DNA from: Rhizobium phaseoli
GTDB taxonomy: Bacteria > Pseudomonadota > Alphaproteobacteria > Rhizobiales > Rhizobiaceae
Length of the DNA: 64,000 bases
Direction of reading: 5' to 3'
Assembly (NCBI RefSeq): GCF_003985125.1
Contig: NZ_ML133566.1
Coordinates: 433,307-497,306, forward strand
The translations under genes and the position numbers were made by a program. Below are positions 1 to 8,404 of this stretch, one piece after another. The first letter of the stretch is position 1. Each line of letters begins with the position of its first letter. A model generated the notes under the pieces. It ran no database searches, was not told where the DNA came from, and was given only the letters and a program-made list of their open reading frames with translations.

Positions 1-274
1 CCTTTTCCGGCGAAACAGGCGGCTGAACAGCAGGCGAAACGCAAGCGCCGCCGGCATTCCTATCGCCGCTCCGGCGCCATCCCTGTTATCTCCATGGCGC
101 CGTCCTATATCTCAAGCGTCCCAGCGGCCGCTTGCCTGCTGCTGCTGCGGCCAGCTCGTTACCATCGGCCTCGCCAGGGCGGGCAGACATGCGCGTTTGC
201 GGCGACTGGATCCAGGCGGCTTTCGGCCTTCCAGCTGACGTTCAACCATTCCATTGACCAAGAGAGGAAAGATC
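1..274. other. Left edge, no firmly supported gene
   Basis: No convincing coding region ends or starts here. One plus-strand frame is open from position 1 through about 393, but it runs into the aldo/keto reductase in the wrong frame and looks like a GC-rich shadow. On the minus strand an ATG at 55-57 opens a frame that runs off the edge, beginning MPAALAFRLLF, with only a weak AGGA directly in front. It could be the start of a divergent gene, but 19 codons are too few to judge. The stretch presumably also holds the promoter of the gene starting at 275. Confidence 0.3.
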
Positions 275-1156
275 ATGGCCAGTCACAACGCAGCCAAGTC
301 AGGCACTTTCAGGATCGGCGGCGAGATCGAGGTCAATCGTCTCGGTTTCGGCGCCATGCGCGTCACCGGCAAGGGCATCTGGGGCGAGCCTGAAGATCAC
401 GCCGAATCCATCCGCACACTGAAGCGCCTGCCGGAGCTCGGCGTCAATTTCATCGATACGGCCGATTCCTACGGCCCCGACGTTTCCGAATGGCTGATCA
501 AGGAGGCGCTGCATCCTTATGGCGGCAAGTCCGTGGTCGCCACCAAGGGCGGCTTGACCCGCCACGGCCCCGACATCTGGCTGCCGGTCGGCCGTCCGGA
601 ATATCTGATCCAGCAGGCGCATAAGAGCCTGCGCAATCTCGGGGTCGAGCAGATCGATCTCTGGCAGCTGCACCGCATCGATGCGAAAGTGCCGGCCAGG
701 GAGCAGTTCGATGCGATCAAGTCGCTGCTCGATGCCGGCCTCATCCGCCATGCCGGCTTGAGCGAAGTCTCCGTCGCCGAGATCGAGGCGGCCTCGAAGC
801 ACTTCAAGGTCGCCACCGTCCAGAACCGCTATAATCTCGTCGATCGCACCAGCGAGGACGTGCTCGATTATTGCGCCAAGCACAATATCGGCTTCATCCC
901 CTGGTATCCGCTGGCCGCCGGCGACCTCGCCAAATCAGGCTCGCTGCTCGACACGATCGCCAAAAAGCACAATGCCGCGCCGAGCCAGATCGCGCTCGCC
1001 TGGGTGCTGAAGCGCAGCCCTGTCATGCTGCCGATCCCCGGCACCTCCAAGGTCAAGCACCTGGAAGAAAACGTCGCGGCCGTCGACATCGCGCTGTCGG
1101 ATGATGAGTTCTCGGCGCTGGATGCCGAAGGCCGGAAGCTGTTCAAGGCGGCTTAA
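275..1156 (+). CDS. Aldo/keto reductase
   Basis: A 293-residue NAD(P)H-dependent aldo/keto reductase, a cytosolic TIM-barrel enzyme reducing aldehydes or ketones. The family tetrad is visible: Asp and Tyr in [10 protein letters not shown], Lys in VVATKGG and His in LWQLHRID. The C-terminal cofactor region [17 protein letters not shown] is typical of the YajO/Tas-like branch. The ATG at 275 is preferred over an upstream TTG at 254 because AGAGAGGAAA sits just before it. The gene stands alone. The following gap holds a RIME-like repeat and a small RNA. The physiological substrate cannot be told from sequence. Confidence 0.9.
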   Translation: MASHNAAKSGTFRIGGEIEVNRLGFGAMRVTGKGIWGEPEDHAESIRTLKRLPELGVNFIDTADSYGPDVSEWLIKEALHPYGGKSVVATKGGLTRHGPDIWLPVGRPEYLIQQAHKSLRNLGVEQIDLWQLHRIDAKVPAREQFDAIKSLLDAGLIRHAGLSEVSVAEIEAASKHFKVATVQNRYNLVDRTSEDVLDYCAKHNIGFIPWYPLAAGDLAKSGSLLDTIAKKHNAAPSQIALAWVLKRSPVMLPIPGTSKVKHLEENVAAVDIALSDDEFSALDAEGRKLFKAA

Positions 1157-1197
1157 GGGGGCGACGGCAGCCAGTGAGAGTGCGCTTGGCTTGCCCT

Positions 1198-1368
1198 TCA
1201 CCCTAACCCTCTCCCCGTAAAACGGGGCGAGGGGACGTGCCATGCGGGACGTTGGCGGGGGACGGAAAGATCGCGCCGTGTCCCTTCTCCCCGCAAGCGG
1301 GGGTCCGAAGGGTCGAGACCAGTGGCTCGACGCCGGTCGGTGGCGGCAGCCGGATGAGGGGCGACCCG
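1198..1368. repeat. RIME-like intergenic mosaic element
   Basis: Two palindromic blocks: CTCTCCCCGTAAAACGGGGCG near 1209 (with CCCTAACCC in front) and TTCTCCCCGCAAGCGGGGG near 1283, ending in GGATGAGGGGC. The same blocks recur at about 5997, 26870, 27008, 28962 and 63755. This matches what I know as Rhizobium-specific intergenic mosaic elements. They are non-coding; a role in mRNA 3-prime ends is possible but not shown here. Confidence 0.75.
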
Positions 1369-1528
1369 CGCGGCCTCATTTTTCAGCAGAATTTGACCAT
1401 CCGGTCAAAGATGCCGCAAAATGAGGCGGCGGTCTGGTGTTTTGAGGGCAAGCATTGCGCTGGATGCATTGCTGCATTGCGGTATTTTCGCTATTCCCGA
1501 TCAAATGGATGGGCTATCTATATCTCCG

Positions 1529-1650
1529 TAAGCAGCGCACTCCTCCTCCCAGCGCTCTTACATCGGACTGACAACACTCCTCCTCCCAGTTGTCAGTCAG
1601 GATCAAGAGCCTGGCGCACCTCCTCCCGCGCCAGGCTCTTTTCTTTTTCC
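1529..1650 (+). ncRNA. alpha-r14 family trans-acting sRNA (NfeR1-like)
   Basis: Three successive stem-loops each expose the anti-Shine-Dalgarno motif CCTCCTCCC in the loop. Hairpin 1 has a 5-bp stem (1534-1538 with 1552-1556). Hairpin 2 has a perfect 10-bp stem (1566-1575 with 1589-1598). Hairpin 3 has a perfect 12-bp stem (1606-1617 with 1628-1639) and is followed by TTTTCTTTTT, a rho-independent terminator on the plus strand. A -10-like CTATAT at 1518-1523 puts the start near 1529, giving about 122 nt. This architecture is that of the rhizobial alpha-r14 sRNAs such as NfeR1 of Sinorhizobium meliloti, which pair with ribosome binding sites of transporter mRNAs. Family assignment is from memory of the motif; the exact 5-prime end is inferred. 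Confidence 0.85.
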
Positions 1651-1751
1651 CAGCAGGTTCTTCACCTCACGCGGTTTGACTCGGCGAGCGTCGTCGGACT
1701 ATTTGAACGGGCGCCCCTCTGTCCGATGCGCGCACCGGTTGGAGTTTGGTC

Positions 1752-3029
1752 ATGATCGGCAAATGGCGCGCCCCGCATGCGGCCCTGACAGGTCTTCTGG
1801 TTGCAACGCTTGTGCTCGCCGGCTGCGGCGGCAGGCCGGTCGGCGTCATGCAGGCGGCCGGCACGGTGCCGCCCGGCACCTCGAAGGTCGATCTCTTGGT
1901 GGCGACGACGCGGGCTGCCGACGACAATCCCGCCGTGCTTTTCTCCGGCGAACGCGGCACCGGGCTCACCGTCAATGCCGTCGATGTCTCCATTCCGCCG
2001 GATGCCAATCGCAAGGTCGGCCAGGTGCAATGGCCAAAGCGCTTGCCGGCCGACCCGTTGCGCGATTTCGTCACCGTCTCCGTCGATCCGCTCGAAGGCG
2101 AGCGGGCGGGCGAGCGCTGGCTGAAGGGCCATATGCCAAAAAGCCGCCGCGTGCTGGTCTTCGTGCACGGTTTCAACAATCGGTACGAGGATGCCGTCTA
2201 CCGCTTCGCCCAGATCGTCCATGATTCGCATGCCGACGTCGCCCCTGTCGTCTTCACCTGGCCGTCGCGCGCCAGCATCTTCGATTACAATTACGACAAG
2301 GAAAGCACCAACTATTCCCGCGACGCGCTGGAGGAGCTGCTGACCCGCACCGCCGCCAATCCCGCCGTCAGCGACATCACCATCATGGCGCATTCGATGG
2401 GCACCTGGCTCACCGTCGAAGCGCTCAGGCAGATGGCGATCCGCAACGGCCAGGTGGCCGGCAAGATCAACAATGTCATCCTCGCCTCGCCGGATCTCGA
2501 TGTCGACGTCTTCGGCCGCCAGTTCGCAAGCCTCGGCAAGGACAAGCCGCATTTCACCATCTTCGTCTCGCAGGACGATCGCGCCTTGGCGCTGTCGCGG
2601 CGCATCTCCGGCAATATCGACCGCCTCGGCCAGATCGACCCCTCGGCCGAGCCTTATCGCAGCAAGCTCGAAGCGGCCGGCATCACCGTGCTCGATCTCA
2701 CCAAGCTCAAGGGCGGCGACCGGCTGAACCACGGCAAATTCGCCGAAAGCCCCGAAGTGGTGAAGCTGATCGGCGACCGGCTGATCGCCGGCCAGACGAT
2801 CACCGATTCCAATGTCGGCCTCGGCGAGGCCGTCGGCGCCGTGGCGATGGGCGCTGCCCAGACCGCCGGAAGTGCCGTCGGCGTCGCCGTCAGCACGCCG
2901 ATCGCCATCTTCGATCCGCGCACAAGGCGCAATTACGACGCCCAGCTGAAGCGTCTCGGCCAGTCGGTGGATAATACCGTCGGTTCGGTCGGCGACAGTG
3001 TTGGCGCCGGCCTGCCTGAAACCCAGTGA
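1752..3029 (+). CDS. Lipoprotein alpha/beta hydrolase, DUF900 type
   Basis: A 425-residue predicted lipoprotein esterase. The N-terminus is a signal peptide ending in a lipobox, LVLAGC, so the protein should be anchored to a membrane on the periplasmic side. The central part is the DUF900-type alpha/beta hydrolase: GTSKVDLLVATTRA, then VFVHGFNNRYEDAVYRFAQ (oxyanion region), VVFTWPSRA and the nucleophile elbow AHSMG. The ATG at 1752 is chosen because GGAG lies 7 nt upstream; an in-frame TTG at 1746 has no spacing for it. The last 100 residues are glycine/alanine rich and outside the catalytic fold. It follows the alpha-r14 sRNA but is not obviously co-transcribed. Substrate unknown. Confidence 0.82.
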   Translation: MIGKWRAPHAALTGLLVATLVLAGCGGRPVGVMQAAGTVPPGTSKVDLLVATTRAADDNPAVLFSGERGTGLTVNAVDVSIPPDANRKVGQVQWPKRLPADPLRDFVTVSVDPLEGERAGERWLKGHMPKSRRVLVFVHGFNNRYEDAVYRFAQIVHDSHADVAPVVFTWPSRASIFDYNYDKESTNYSRDALEELLTRTAANPAVSDITIMAHSMGTWLTVEALRQMAIRNGQVAGKINNVILASPDLDVDVFGRQFASLGKDKPHFTIFVSQDDRALALSRRISGNIDRLGQIDPSAEPYRSKLEAAGITVLDLTKLKGGDRLNHGKFAESPEVVKLIGDRLIAGQTITDSNVGLGEAVGAVAMGAAQTAGSAVGVAVSTPIAIFDPRTRRNYDAQLKRLGQSVDNTVGSVGDSVGAGLPETQ

Positions 3030-3116
3030 AAATTCCGTAGGCAATCAACGCCGATCTGATATATCAGGTTGGCGAAGCGGCGCTCTTGTCTGCCGTGCGG
3101 TTGGGTTGATGGCATC

Positions 3117-4367
3117 ATGGCTGAAGAAACGAAGAAGAGGGTTGTTGTCGTCGGCGCGGGGGTGATCGGCGCCTCCATTGCTTTCGATTTGCAGCGGCGT
3201 GGCCATCAGGTGACGCTGGTCGACAAGGGCGAGCCGGGACGCGGCACCTCCTTCGGCAATATGGCGAGCATCGCGCTCGATTTTGCCGCCGGGTCCGGTC
3301 CTTCGACCTGGAAGAAAATGCCCGGCTGGCTGCTCGATCCCGAAGGTCCGGTCTGGCTGCGGCCCTCCTATGCAGCAAAAATGCTGCCCTGGTTCCTGCG
3401 CTTCCTCGCCGCCGGCCGCCCGTCGCGCCTGCGAGAAATCGAAGATGCCGGCATGAGCCTGTCTGAGCGCGCGCTCGGCGATTTCAGGCAGATGCTCCAG
3501 GCGATCGGCGCCTCCGAACTGATGACGGAGGAGGGGTGTCTGGCGATCTACGAGACGGAAGCGGAATTTGCCGCCGACCGCGGCCACCTCGCCATGATGC
3601 AGCGCTATGGCCTCGAATTCGAAGTCTTGAGCAACGGCGCCATCCAATATTATGAGCCGGCCCTTTCGCCTGCCATCGCCAAGGCGGTGCTGCTGCCCGA
3701 CAACAAGTCGATCCGCGATCCCTATCGGCTGGTGGTCAAGCTGGCCAAGGCGGCCAAGGCCGCAGGCGCGGCCTTTGTCTCCGGCGCTGTCAGGAACATC
3801 GCGCGCAAGGGCGATGGCGCCGTCGTCGTCCTCTTGGAAGATGGCGGCCGCCTCGAGGCCGATTCCGTGGTGCTCGCCGCCGGTGTCCACACCCGTTTTC
3901 TGGCCGAAAAGCTCGGCGAGCCGATCCCGCTCGAAACCGAGCGCGGCTATCACACCCAGATCATGAAGCCGGGCATCTCCATGCGCTATTCGATGATCTG
4001 GCCGGCGCGCGCCTTCATGGTGACGCCGACGGCGGGCGGCATTCGTGTCGGTGGCAATGTCGAACTCGCCGGTCTCGATGCCGCGCCGGACTTCCGCCGC
4101 CCGCGGGTGCTGGTGCGCCACGCCCAGCGGGCGCTGCCCGGGCTGAAGCTCGAGGAGGCGACGGACTGGATGGGCCACCGCCCGGCGCTGCCCGATACGG
4201 TCCCGATCATTTCGCCGTCGTCGAAAATGCCGGGCGTCTACTATGCGACCGGCCACGGCCATCTCGGCCTGACCTATGCCCCGACGACAGCGCGGCTGAT
4301 CGGCGATATGGTGAGCGGCACTGAGCCGCCGATCGACATGCGCCCGTTCCGCATCGACCGATACTGA
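3117..4367 (+). CDS. FAD-dependent D-amino-acid dehydrogenase/oxidase (DadA-like)
   Basis: A 416-residue DAO-family flavoenzyme. The FAD-binding dinucleotide fold is near the N-terminus (VVVVGAGVIGASIAFDLQ, then GTSFGNMAS), and the C-terminal FAD segment GHGHLGLTYAPTTARL is typical of DadA. Such enzymes oxidise D-amino or imino acids to the keto or imine product and feed the respiratory chain. The start at 3117 gives the usual position of the FAD motif; a TTG at 3069 would add 16 residues of no family resemblance. It lies 35 nt upstream of a proline-racemase-superfamily gene on the same strand. The pair suggests catabolism of a hydroxyproline: epimerise the L-form, then oxidise the D-form. 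The substrate is inferred. Confidence 0.85.
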   Translation: MAEETKKRVVVVGAGVIGASIAFDLQRRGHQVTLVDKGEPGRGTSFGNMASIALDFAAGSGPSTWKKMPGWLLDPEGPVWLRPSYAAKMLPWFLRFLAAGRPSRLREIEDAGMSLSERALGDFRQMLQAIGASELMTEEGCLAIYETEAEFAADRGHLAMMQRYGLEFEVLSNGAIQYYEPALSPAIAKAVLLPDNKSIRDPYRLVVKLAKAAKAAGAAFVSGAVRNIARKGDGAVVVLLEDGGRLEADSVVLAAGVHTRFLAEKLGEPIPLETERGYHTQIMKPGISMRYSMIWPARAFMVTPTAGGIRVGGNVELAGLDAAPDFRRPRVLVRHAQRALPGLKLEEATDWMGHRPALPDTVPIISPSSKMPGVYYATGHGHLGLTYAPTTARLIGDMVSGTEPPIDMRPFRIDRY

Positions 4368-4402
4368 ATGAGAATCGTTGCTTCAGAACCGGAGGTTTCG
4401 AC

Positions 4403-5440
4403 ATGAGATGGAAACGCACGATCCAGCTGCTGGATGTCCATGCCGAGGGCGAGATCGGCCGCGTCGCGATCGGCGGCGTACCGAAGATCCCGGGCGATAC
4501 CATCGCCGCCCAGCTGCATTGGCTGAACACCGATCCGAAGGGCGACGAGCTTCGACGCTTCCTCTGCCTGGAGCCGCGCGGCGCACCGATCGGCTCGGTC
4601 AATCTGCTGCTGCCGGCAAGGCATCCGGAGGCGGACGCTGCCTTCATCATCCTTCAGCCCGACCAGGCGCATGCGAGCTCCGGCTCGAATTCGATCTGCG
4701 TGACGACGGCGCTGCTCGAAGCCGGCATTGTCGAGATGCAGGAGCCGGAAACGATCGTCACGCTCGAAACCGCAGCCGGCCTCGTCAAGGCGACCGCGAC
4801 CTGCCGCGACGGCCGCTGCGAAAAGGTCCGGCTCACCATGGTGCCGTCCTTCGTGCATGCGCTCGATGTCACGATCGACACGCCGCATTGGGGCAAGATC
4901 AAAGCCGATCTCTGCTACGGCGGTATCTTCTATGCCCTCGTCGATGTCGGCCAGATCGGTCTCACGATCGAGAAGGCCAATGCCGCCGGCCTCGTCCAGG
5001 CCGGCATGATCCTGAAAGAGCTGATCAACCGCGACATCAAGGTCGTCCATCCCGAAATCCCGGCAATTTCGGGCGTCGCCTATGTGATGTTCCGCGATAC
5101 CGAAGCCGACGGCACGGTGCGCACCTGCACCACCATGTGGCCGGGCCGGGCCGACCGCTCGCCCTGCGGTACCGGCAATTCCGCCAATCTCGCCGCGCTC
5201 CATGCACGCGGCAGGGCGAAAATCGGCGACATCTTCACCTCGAAATCGATTATCGGCTCGCAGTTCGAGGTCGGCCTGCAGGCGGTGACCGAGGTTGCCG
5301 GCCGCCCGGCGGTCATCCCCACCATCACCGGCCGCGGCTTCACCTTCGGCCTGACCCAGGTGGCGCTCGATCCCTTCGACCCGCATCCCGGCGGCTTCGC
5401 GCTCACGGATGTCTGGGGGCCATCGGCCGGGGAGATTTGA
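4403..5440 (+). CDS. Proline racemase superfamily protein with Ser/Cys active-site pair
   Basis: A 345-residue member of the proline racemase / 4-hydroxyproline epimerase / trans-3-hydroxyproline dehydratase superfamily (opening LLDVHAEGEIGRV). These enzymes use two facing residues. The second is the usual Cys in DRSPCGTGNSAN near residue 254. At the first position, where racemases have MCGH, this protein reads SSGSNS near residue 93, a Ser replacing Cys. From what I know of the family, Cys/Cys members are epimerases, Thr/Cys members dehydratases, and Ser/Cys members can show both activities, so 4-hydroxyproline epimerase and/or 3-hydroxyproline dehydratase is likely. The start has GGAGG 8 nt upstream. 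It probably forms an operon with the preceding oxidoreductase. Confidence 0.82.
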   Translation: MRWKRTIQLLDVHAEGEIGRVAIGGVPKIPGDTIAAQLHWLNTDPKGDELRRFLCLEPRGAPIGSVNLLLPARHPEADAAFIILQPDQAHASSGSNSICVTTALLEAGIVEMQEPETIVTLETAAGLVKATATCRDGRCEKVRLTMVPSFVHALDVTIDTPHWGKIKADLCYGGIFYALVDVGQIGLTIEKANAAGLVQAGMILKELINRDIKVVHPEIPAISGVAYVMFRDTEADGTVRTCTTMWPGRADRSPCGTGNSANLAALHARGRAKIGDIFTSKSIIGSQFEVGLQAVTEVAGRPAVIPTITGRGFTFGLTQVALDPFDPHPGGFALTDVWGPSAGEI

Positions 5441-5499
5441 GTGCTCCGGGCGCCGTGCGCCTTGCCTGAAGACGCCAGTGACTGCTGCAAAGGAACAGA

Positions 5500-5892
5500 A
5501 TGAGCGATGATATCGAGACGGTGACCCTTTGGCGTCCGGTCGGGCCTGAGGAATTGATGCTAATCCGCGAGCGCGACATGCGCGGATTTCCGCCACGCCT
5601 GCCGGATCAGCCGATCTTGTATCCGGTGCTGTCCGAAGATTATGCAGTCAAGATCGCACGCGACTGGAATGTGCCGAGGAGCGGGTCAGGCTTCGTGACG
5701 GAATTTCAGGTGAGAAAGGATTATCTCGACCGCCATGCAGTTCAGGAGGCGGGCGGTCGCGCACATCTCGAATATTGGATACCGGCGGAAGAGATGGATC
5801 AATTCAACGCAGCGATCGTCGGAGCGATTGTGGTTACCCAGAACTTTTCCTTAGCTATTCCCCGGTCCCAGTTCGAGCGGGCGGAAGCCTGA
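5500..5892 (+). CDS. Conserved small protein, ADP-ribosylation/crystallin J1-like annotation
   Basis: A 130-residue soluble protein with no signal peptide or membrane segment. It contains TVTLWRPVGPEELMLI, FPPRLPDQPILYPVL, YAVKIARDW and EYWIPAEEMDQFN. I recall proteobacterial homologues with this layout carried as ADP-ribosylation/crystallin J1 proteins, but no catalytic motif of ADP-ribosyltransferases is evident, so the function is unproven. AAAGGA lies just upstream of the ATG. It is 59 nt after the hydroxyproline-type pair and on the same strand, so it may be read from the same transcript; nothing in it points to the same pathway. Confidence 0.65.
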   Translation: MSDDIETVTLWRPVGPEELMLIRERDMRGFPPRLPDQPILYPVLSEDYAVKIARDWNVPRSGSGFVTEFQVRKDYLDRHAVQEAGGRAHLEYWIPAEEMDQFNAAIVGAIVVTQNFSLAIPRSQFERAEA

Positions 5893-5996
5893 AAGCTTTG
5901 CGCAGGCCAGCTAGCCCTGGTCTCATCACTAAGGGCCGTAGTGGAGGAGATTTAGACGCTTTCCCCCGGTTGAGGGCAGGAGATTGGCGAGGCGGG

Positions 5997-6135
5997 CCCC
6001 TCATCCGCCTGCCGGCACCTTCTCCCCGCAAGCGGGGCGAAGGGGATTCTCCTCAGCCCTTCCGTTCCTCACCGACCTTGCATAGGGCACGTCCCCTCTC
6101 CACGTCAGAACGGGGAGAGGGTTAGGGTGAGGGGC
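5997..6135. repeat. RIME-like intergenic mosaic element
   Basis: A full-looking copy: CCCCTCATCCGCCTGCCGGC, then the palindrome TTCTCCCCGCAAGCGGGGCG, a middle segment with CACGTCCCCTC, and a second palindrome ending GGGGAGAGGGTTAGGGTGAG. It is the same order as the copy at 28962-29101. It fills most of the gap between 5892 and 6254. It may end the transcript of the upstream gene; no other terminator is seen. Confidence 0.78.
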
Positions 6136-6164
6136 AAGCATTTACTCATCGCCGGCAGTGTGGC

Positions 6165-6213
6165 GCCGATGAAGAAATAGACGAAGTCCGGATAAGTTGG
6201 TCCGACGTGCGCG
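6165..6213 (-). pseudogene. Orphan fragment of an frcR-like ROK gene
   Basis: On the minus strand this stretch reads GPTYPDFVYFFIG, nearly identical to GPSYPDFVYFFIG in the ROK regulator at 14970-16217. The DNA match covers about 43 nt (6165-6207 against 15506-15549), including CCGATGAAGAAATAGACGAA with no mismatch. Outside it the resemblance stops quickly and no ROK gene surrounds it. It looks like a relic of a partial duplication or a lost paralogue, sandwiched between a RIME element and the 3-prime end of the next gene. Confidence 0.55.
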
Positions 6214-6253
6214 ACGTCGCCCCACCCGCAAACCGCCCGCAAGAGGGGTCCCT

Positions 6254-7786
6254 TTAACGTTCCGCCTCCCGCAACAGCCCGCTGAGGCGCGTCGCCCATT
6301 CCTTATTGCCCTCTCTGAACGGTCCAAGCGCTTCGCCCGCAGGTTCCGGAAGGCTGTTGGCAGCGGCGGCGAGGCGGCGAGCCTGCTGGATATTCCCCAC
6401 GGCCATGTGGCAGCAGGCCTGAATGCGCATGAGCGCCGGCCAGTCAGGCCGCGCCTTTAATGCCGTATGCCCGATGTCGAGGGCGCCCTCGACATCGTCC
6501 GAAAAGAACAGCGCGAGCATCAGCAGACTGAACCAGACCCCGTTCTGCGGATCATGCGGGTTGAGTTCGAGGCCGCGCGACAAAGGCTTGCGTGCGCCGG
6601 CCGCATCACCGGTATAGAGCCGGGCCATGCCAAGGACGAGATGCCCCAGCGCGAAGCTCGAACCGAGCTCGATCGACCGTTCCGCGGCGAGGATCGCCTG
6701 GTCGGCTCTGCCCGTATAGGCCGACACGATCGCCAGCGCATAATGCGAATAGGGGTTTCGCGCGTCGAGATAGATCGCCCGCAGGGCGGCGGTTAAGCCT
6801 TCCTGCCCATCCGTGGCGGGATCGTCCGTCCAGCCGTAGGCGATGAGGCCGGCATTGACCCGCGCCCGCCAGATCTGCGCCTCTGGAAGCATGGGGTCGA
6901 GCTCAGCGGCCTCGCGGAAAAATCGTCTTGCCAGAAGGTGGGTCGGCCGTGAGACCTTGTGGAAATTGAACGTGCCTTGCCGGACAAGGTCCCAGGCCGT
7001 GATGTTGCCGGTGTGGGGAGCGACGGCAAGCCCGTGGCGCAACAGCAGCTCCGGTTCGACCGCAGCGGCGATCCGCTCGGCGATCGCGTCTTGCACCGCG
7101 AATATCTCGGCCAGCTGAAGATCGTAATGTTCGGACCAGACGGTCGCGCCCTTGGCCGCGTCGGCGAGGTGCACCGCTATCCGGATCCGGTCGCCGGTAT
7201 ACCGGATAGCTCCATCCACCAGGAAATTGACACCGAGTTCGAGCCCGACGGCGCGCGGATCCCTGGAGCCGGCCCTGTCTTTGAAACTCGCCCCGCGTGA
7301 GGCGACGCGCAGCCATCTGAACCGGGTGAGCGCTGTGATCAGGTCGTCGGCGATACCGTCGGCCAGATATTGCTTCTCGGCATCGCCGCCCAGATTGTCG
7401 AACGGCAGGACCGCGATCCCCAGCTTCGATCCGGCTTGCGCATGCCACCCGCTGTCGGTCCCCTCGCTTGCGCTCTCCACCCGGCCGGAAAACCTGTAGC
7501 CGACCCGTGGGACGGTGATGATCCATTCGCCGCCGTCCGGTGCGGGGCCGAGCAGCTTGCGAAGGGCAGCAATCTGAACGGAAAGATTACTTTCCTCGAC
7601 GGCCAATCCCGGCCAAACGGCGTCCATCAGCGCCGATTTGGCGACGACGCCCCCTTGTGCCGCCAGCAGAACGGCAAGCAGCGACGCGCCGCGGGCGCCA
7701 ACGGCGACAGGCCGATCGTCACGAAGCAGGCATCCATTCTCGGCGATGAACTCGAAGTGGCCGAATGCGAGGTGCGGGGTGTTCAT
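6254..7786 (-). CDS. CadC-like winged-helix regulator with TolB-like and TPR domains
   Basis: A 510-residue cytosolic regulator. Residues 1-95 are an OmpR/CadC-type DNA-binding domain (SNLSVQIAALRKLLG, then WIITVPRVGYRFSG). Residues 120-230 carry the TolB/FlgO-like segment IAVLPFDNLGG with YLADGIADDLITAL, which accompanies this HTH in class III adenylate-cyclase-type proteins, but no cyclase domain is present. Residues 290-480 form TPR-like helices. Unlike CadC there is no membrane segment. The gene is divergent from the cupin/RidA pair with about 110 nt between, the classical position for a regulator of those genes. The inducer is unknown. Confidence 0.8.
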   Translation of the reverse strand: MNTPHLAFGHFEFIAENGCLLRDDRPVAVGARGASLLAVLLAAQGGVVAKSALMDAVWPGLAVEESNLSVQIAALRKLLGPAPDGGEWIITVPRVGYRFSGRVESASEGTDSGWHAQAGSKLGIAVLPFDNLGGDAEKQYLADGIADDLITALTRFRWLRVASRGASFKDRAGSRDPRAVGLELGVNFLVDGAIRYTGDRIRIAVHLADAAKGATVWSEHYDLQLAEIFAVQDAIAERIAAAVEPELLLRHGLAVAPHTGNITAWDLVRQGTFNFHKVSRPTHLLARRFFREAAELDPMLPEAQIWRARVNAGLIAYGWTDDPATDGQEGLTAALRAIYLDARNPYSHYALAIVSAYTGRADQAILAAERSIELGSSFALGHLVLGMARLYTGDAAGARKPLSRGLELNPHDPQNGVWFSLLMLALFFSDDVEGALDIGHTALKARPDWPALMRIQACCHMAVGNIQQARRLAAAANSLPEPAGEALGPFREGNKEWATRLSGLLREAER

Positions 7787-7904
7787 GGCCGGCTATGATA
7801 CGCCAATTTCGCCGTTTTTCGGAATTTTTCGGCCGCTCTTCAGGACTTGCGGCGGCCGAGCACGCAGAGTCTGCTCCCATGCAACGGTCGAAATGGTGAG
7901 CGCG

Positions 7905-8339
7905 ATGACGAACCAGGCAACGCAACCGAAAAATCCTTATGCAGGAACCGCTAAAGTCGTGAGCGGCAGCGGCAGCCATGTCGCCCAGCAGGGATCCGTC
8001 TACCGGTCGGGCGTCTCGGCACAGAGCGTCGGATCGACGATGCTGTGGCTCGGGACGATTTCGCTGCCCGCAGGCAGGCGTACCAGCGCCCATCGCCACG
8101 AGGGACACGAAACCGCCCTTCTCATGACCGGCGGCCAGGAGATCGAAATCTGGTCAGGGTCGAAGCTCGAACGCTGCGAATTGGTCCGCCCCGGTGACTA
8201 CCTGTTCATTCCGGCCGGCGTTCCGCACGTGGCCGTCAATCGCAGCCCGGAAGACGCCGAATTCCTCGGCGCCCGCAACGATCCGGAGGCGAACGAGAGC
8301 GTCGTTCTGATGCCGGAGCTTGACGAGATCGTGCCGTAA
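7905..8339 (+). CDS. Cupin-domain protein
   Basis: A 144-residue single-domain cupin. The two conserved motifs are visible: HRHEGHETALLMTGG with the His/Glu metal ligands, and PGDYLFIPAGVPHVAVN with the final His. Cupins of this size are small metal-dependent enzymes or sensors. ATG 7905 is taken because GGTGAG precedes it by 4 nt; an in-frame ATG at 7893 is a close alternative. A RidA-family gene follows 65 nt downstream on the same strand, and a TPR-type regulator is divergent upstream, so the two enzymes probably form one regulated unit. Confidence 0.8.
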   Translation: MTNQATQPKNPYAGTAKVVSGSGSHVAQQGSVYRSGVSAQSVGSTMLWLGTISLPAGRRTSAHRHEGHETALLMTGGQEIEIWSGSKLERCELVRPGDYLFIPAGVPHVAVNRSPEDAEFLGARNDPEANESVVLMPELDEIVP

Positions 8340-8404
8340 GGCGCGTGTCGCTATCGCAAAACCGCTGTCCGCTTTGCGCGATCTAATCGCATGGGAGGTG
8401 CATT

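Noticed and set aside
1662..3044. A 460-codon minus-strand frame opposite the lipoprotein gene
   Set aside because: It is a GC-rich shadow: it lacks a ribosome binding site and family motifs, while the plus-strand frame has a lipobox and hydrolase motifs.
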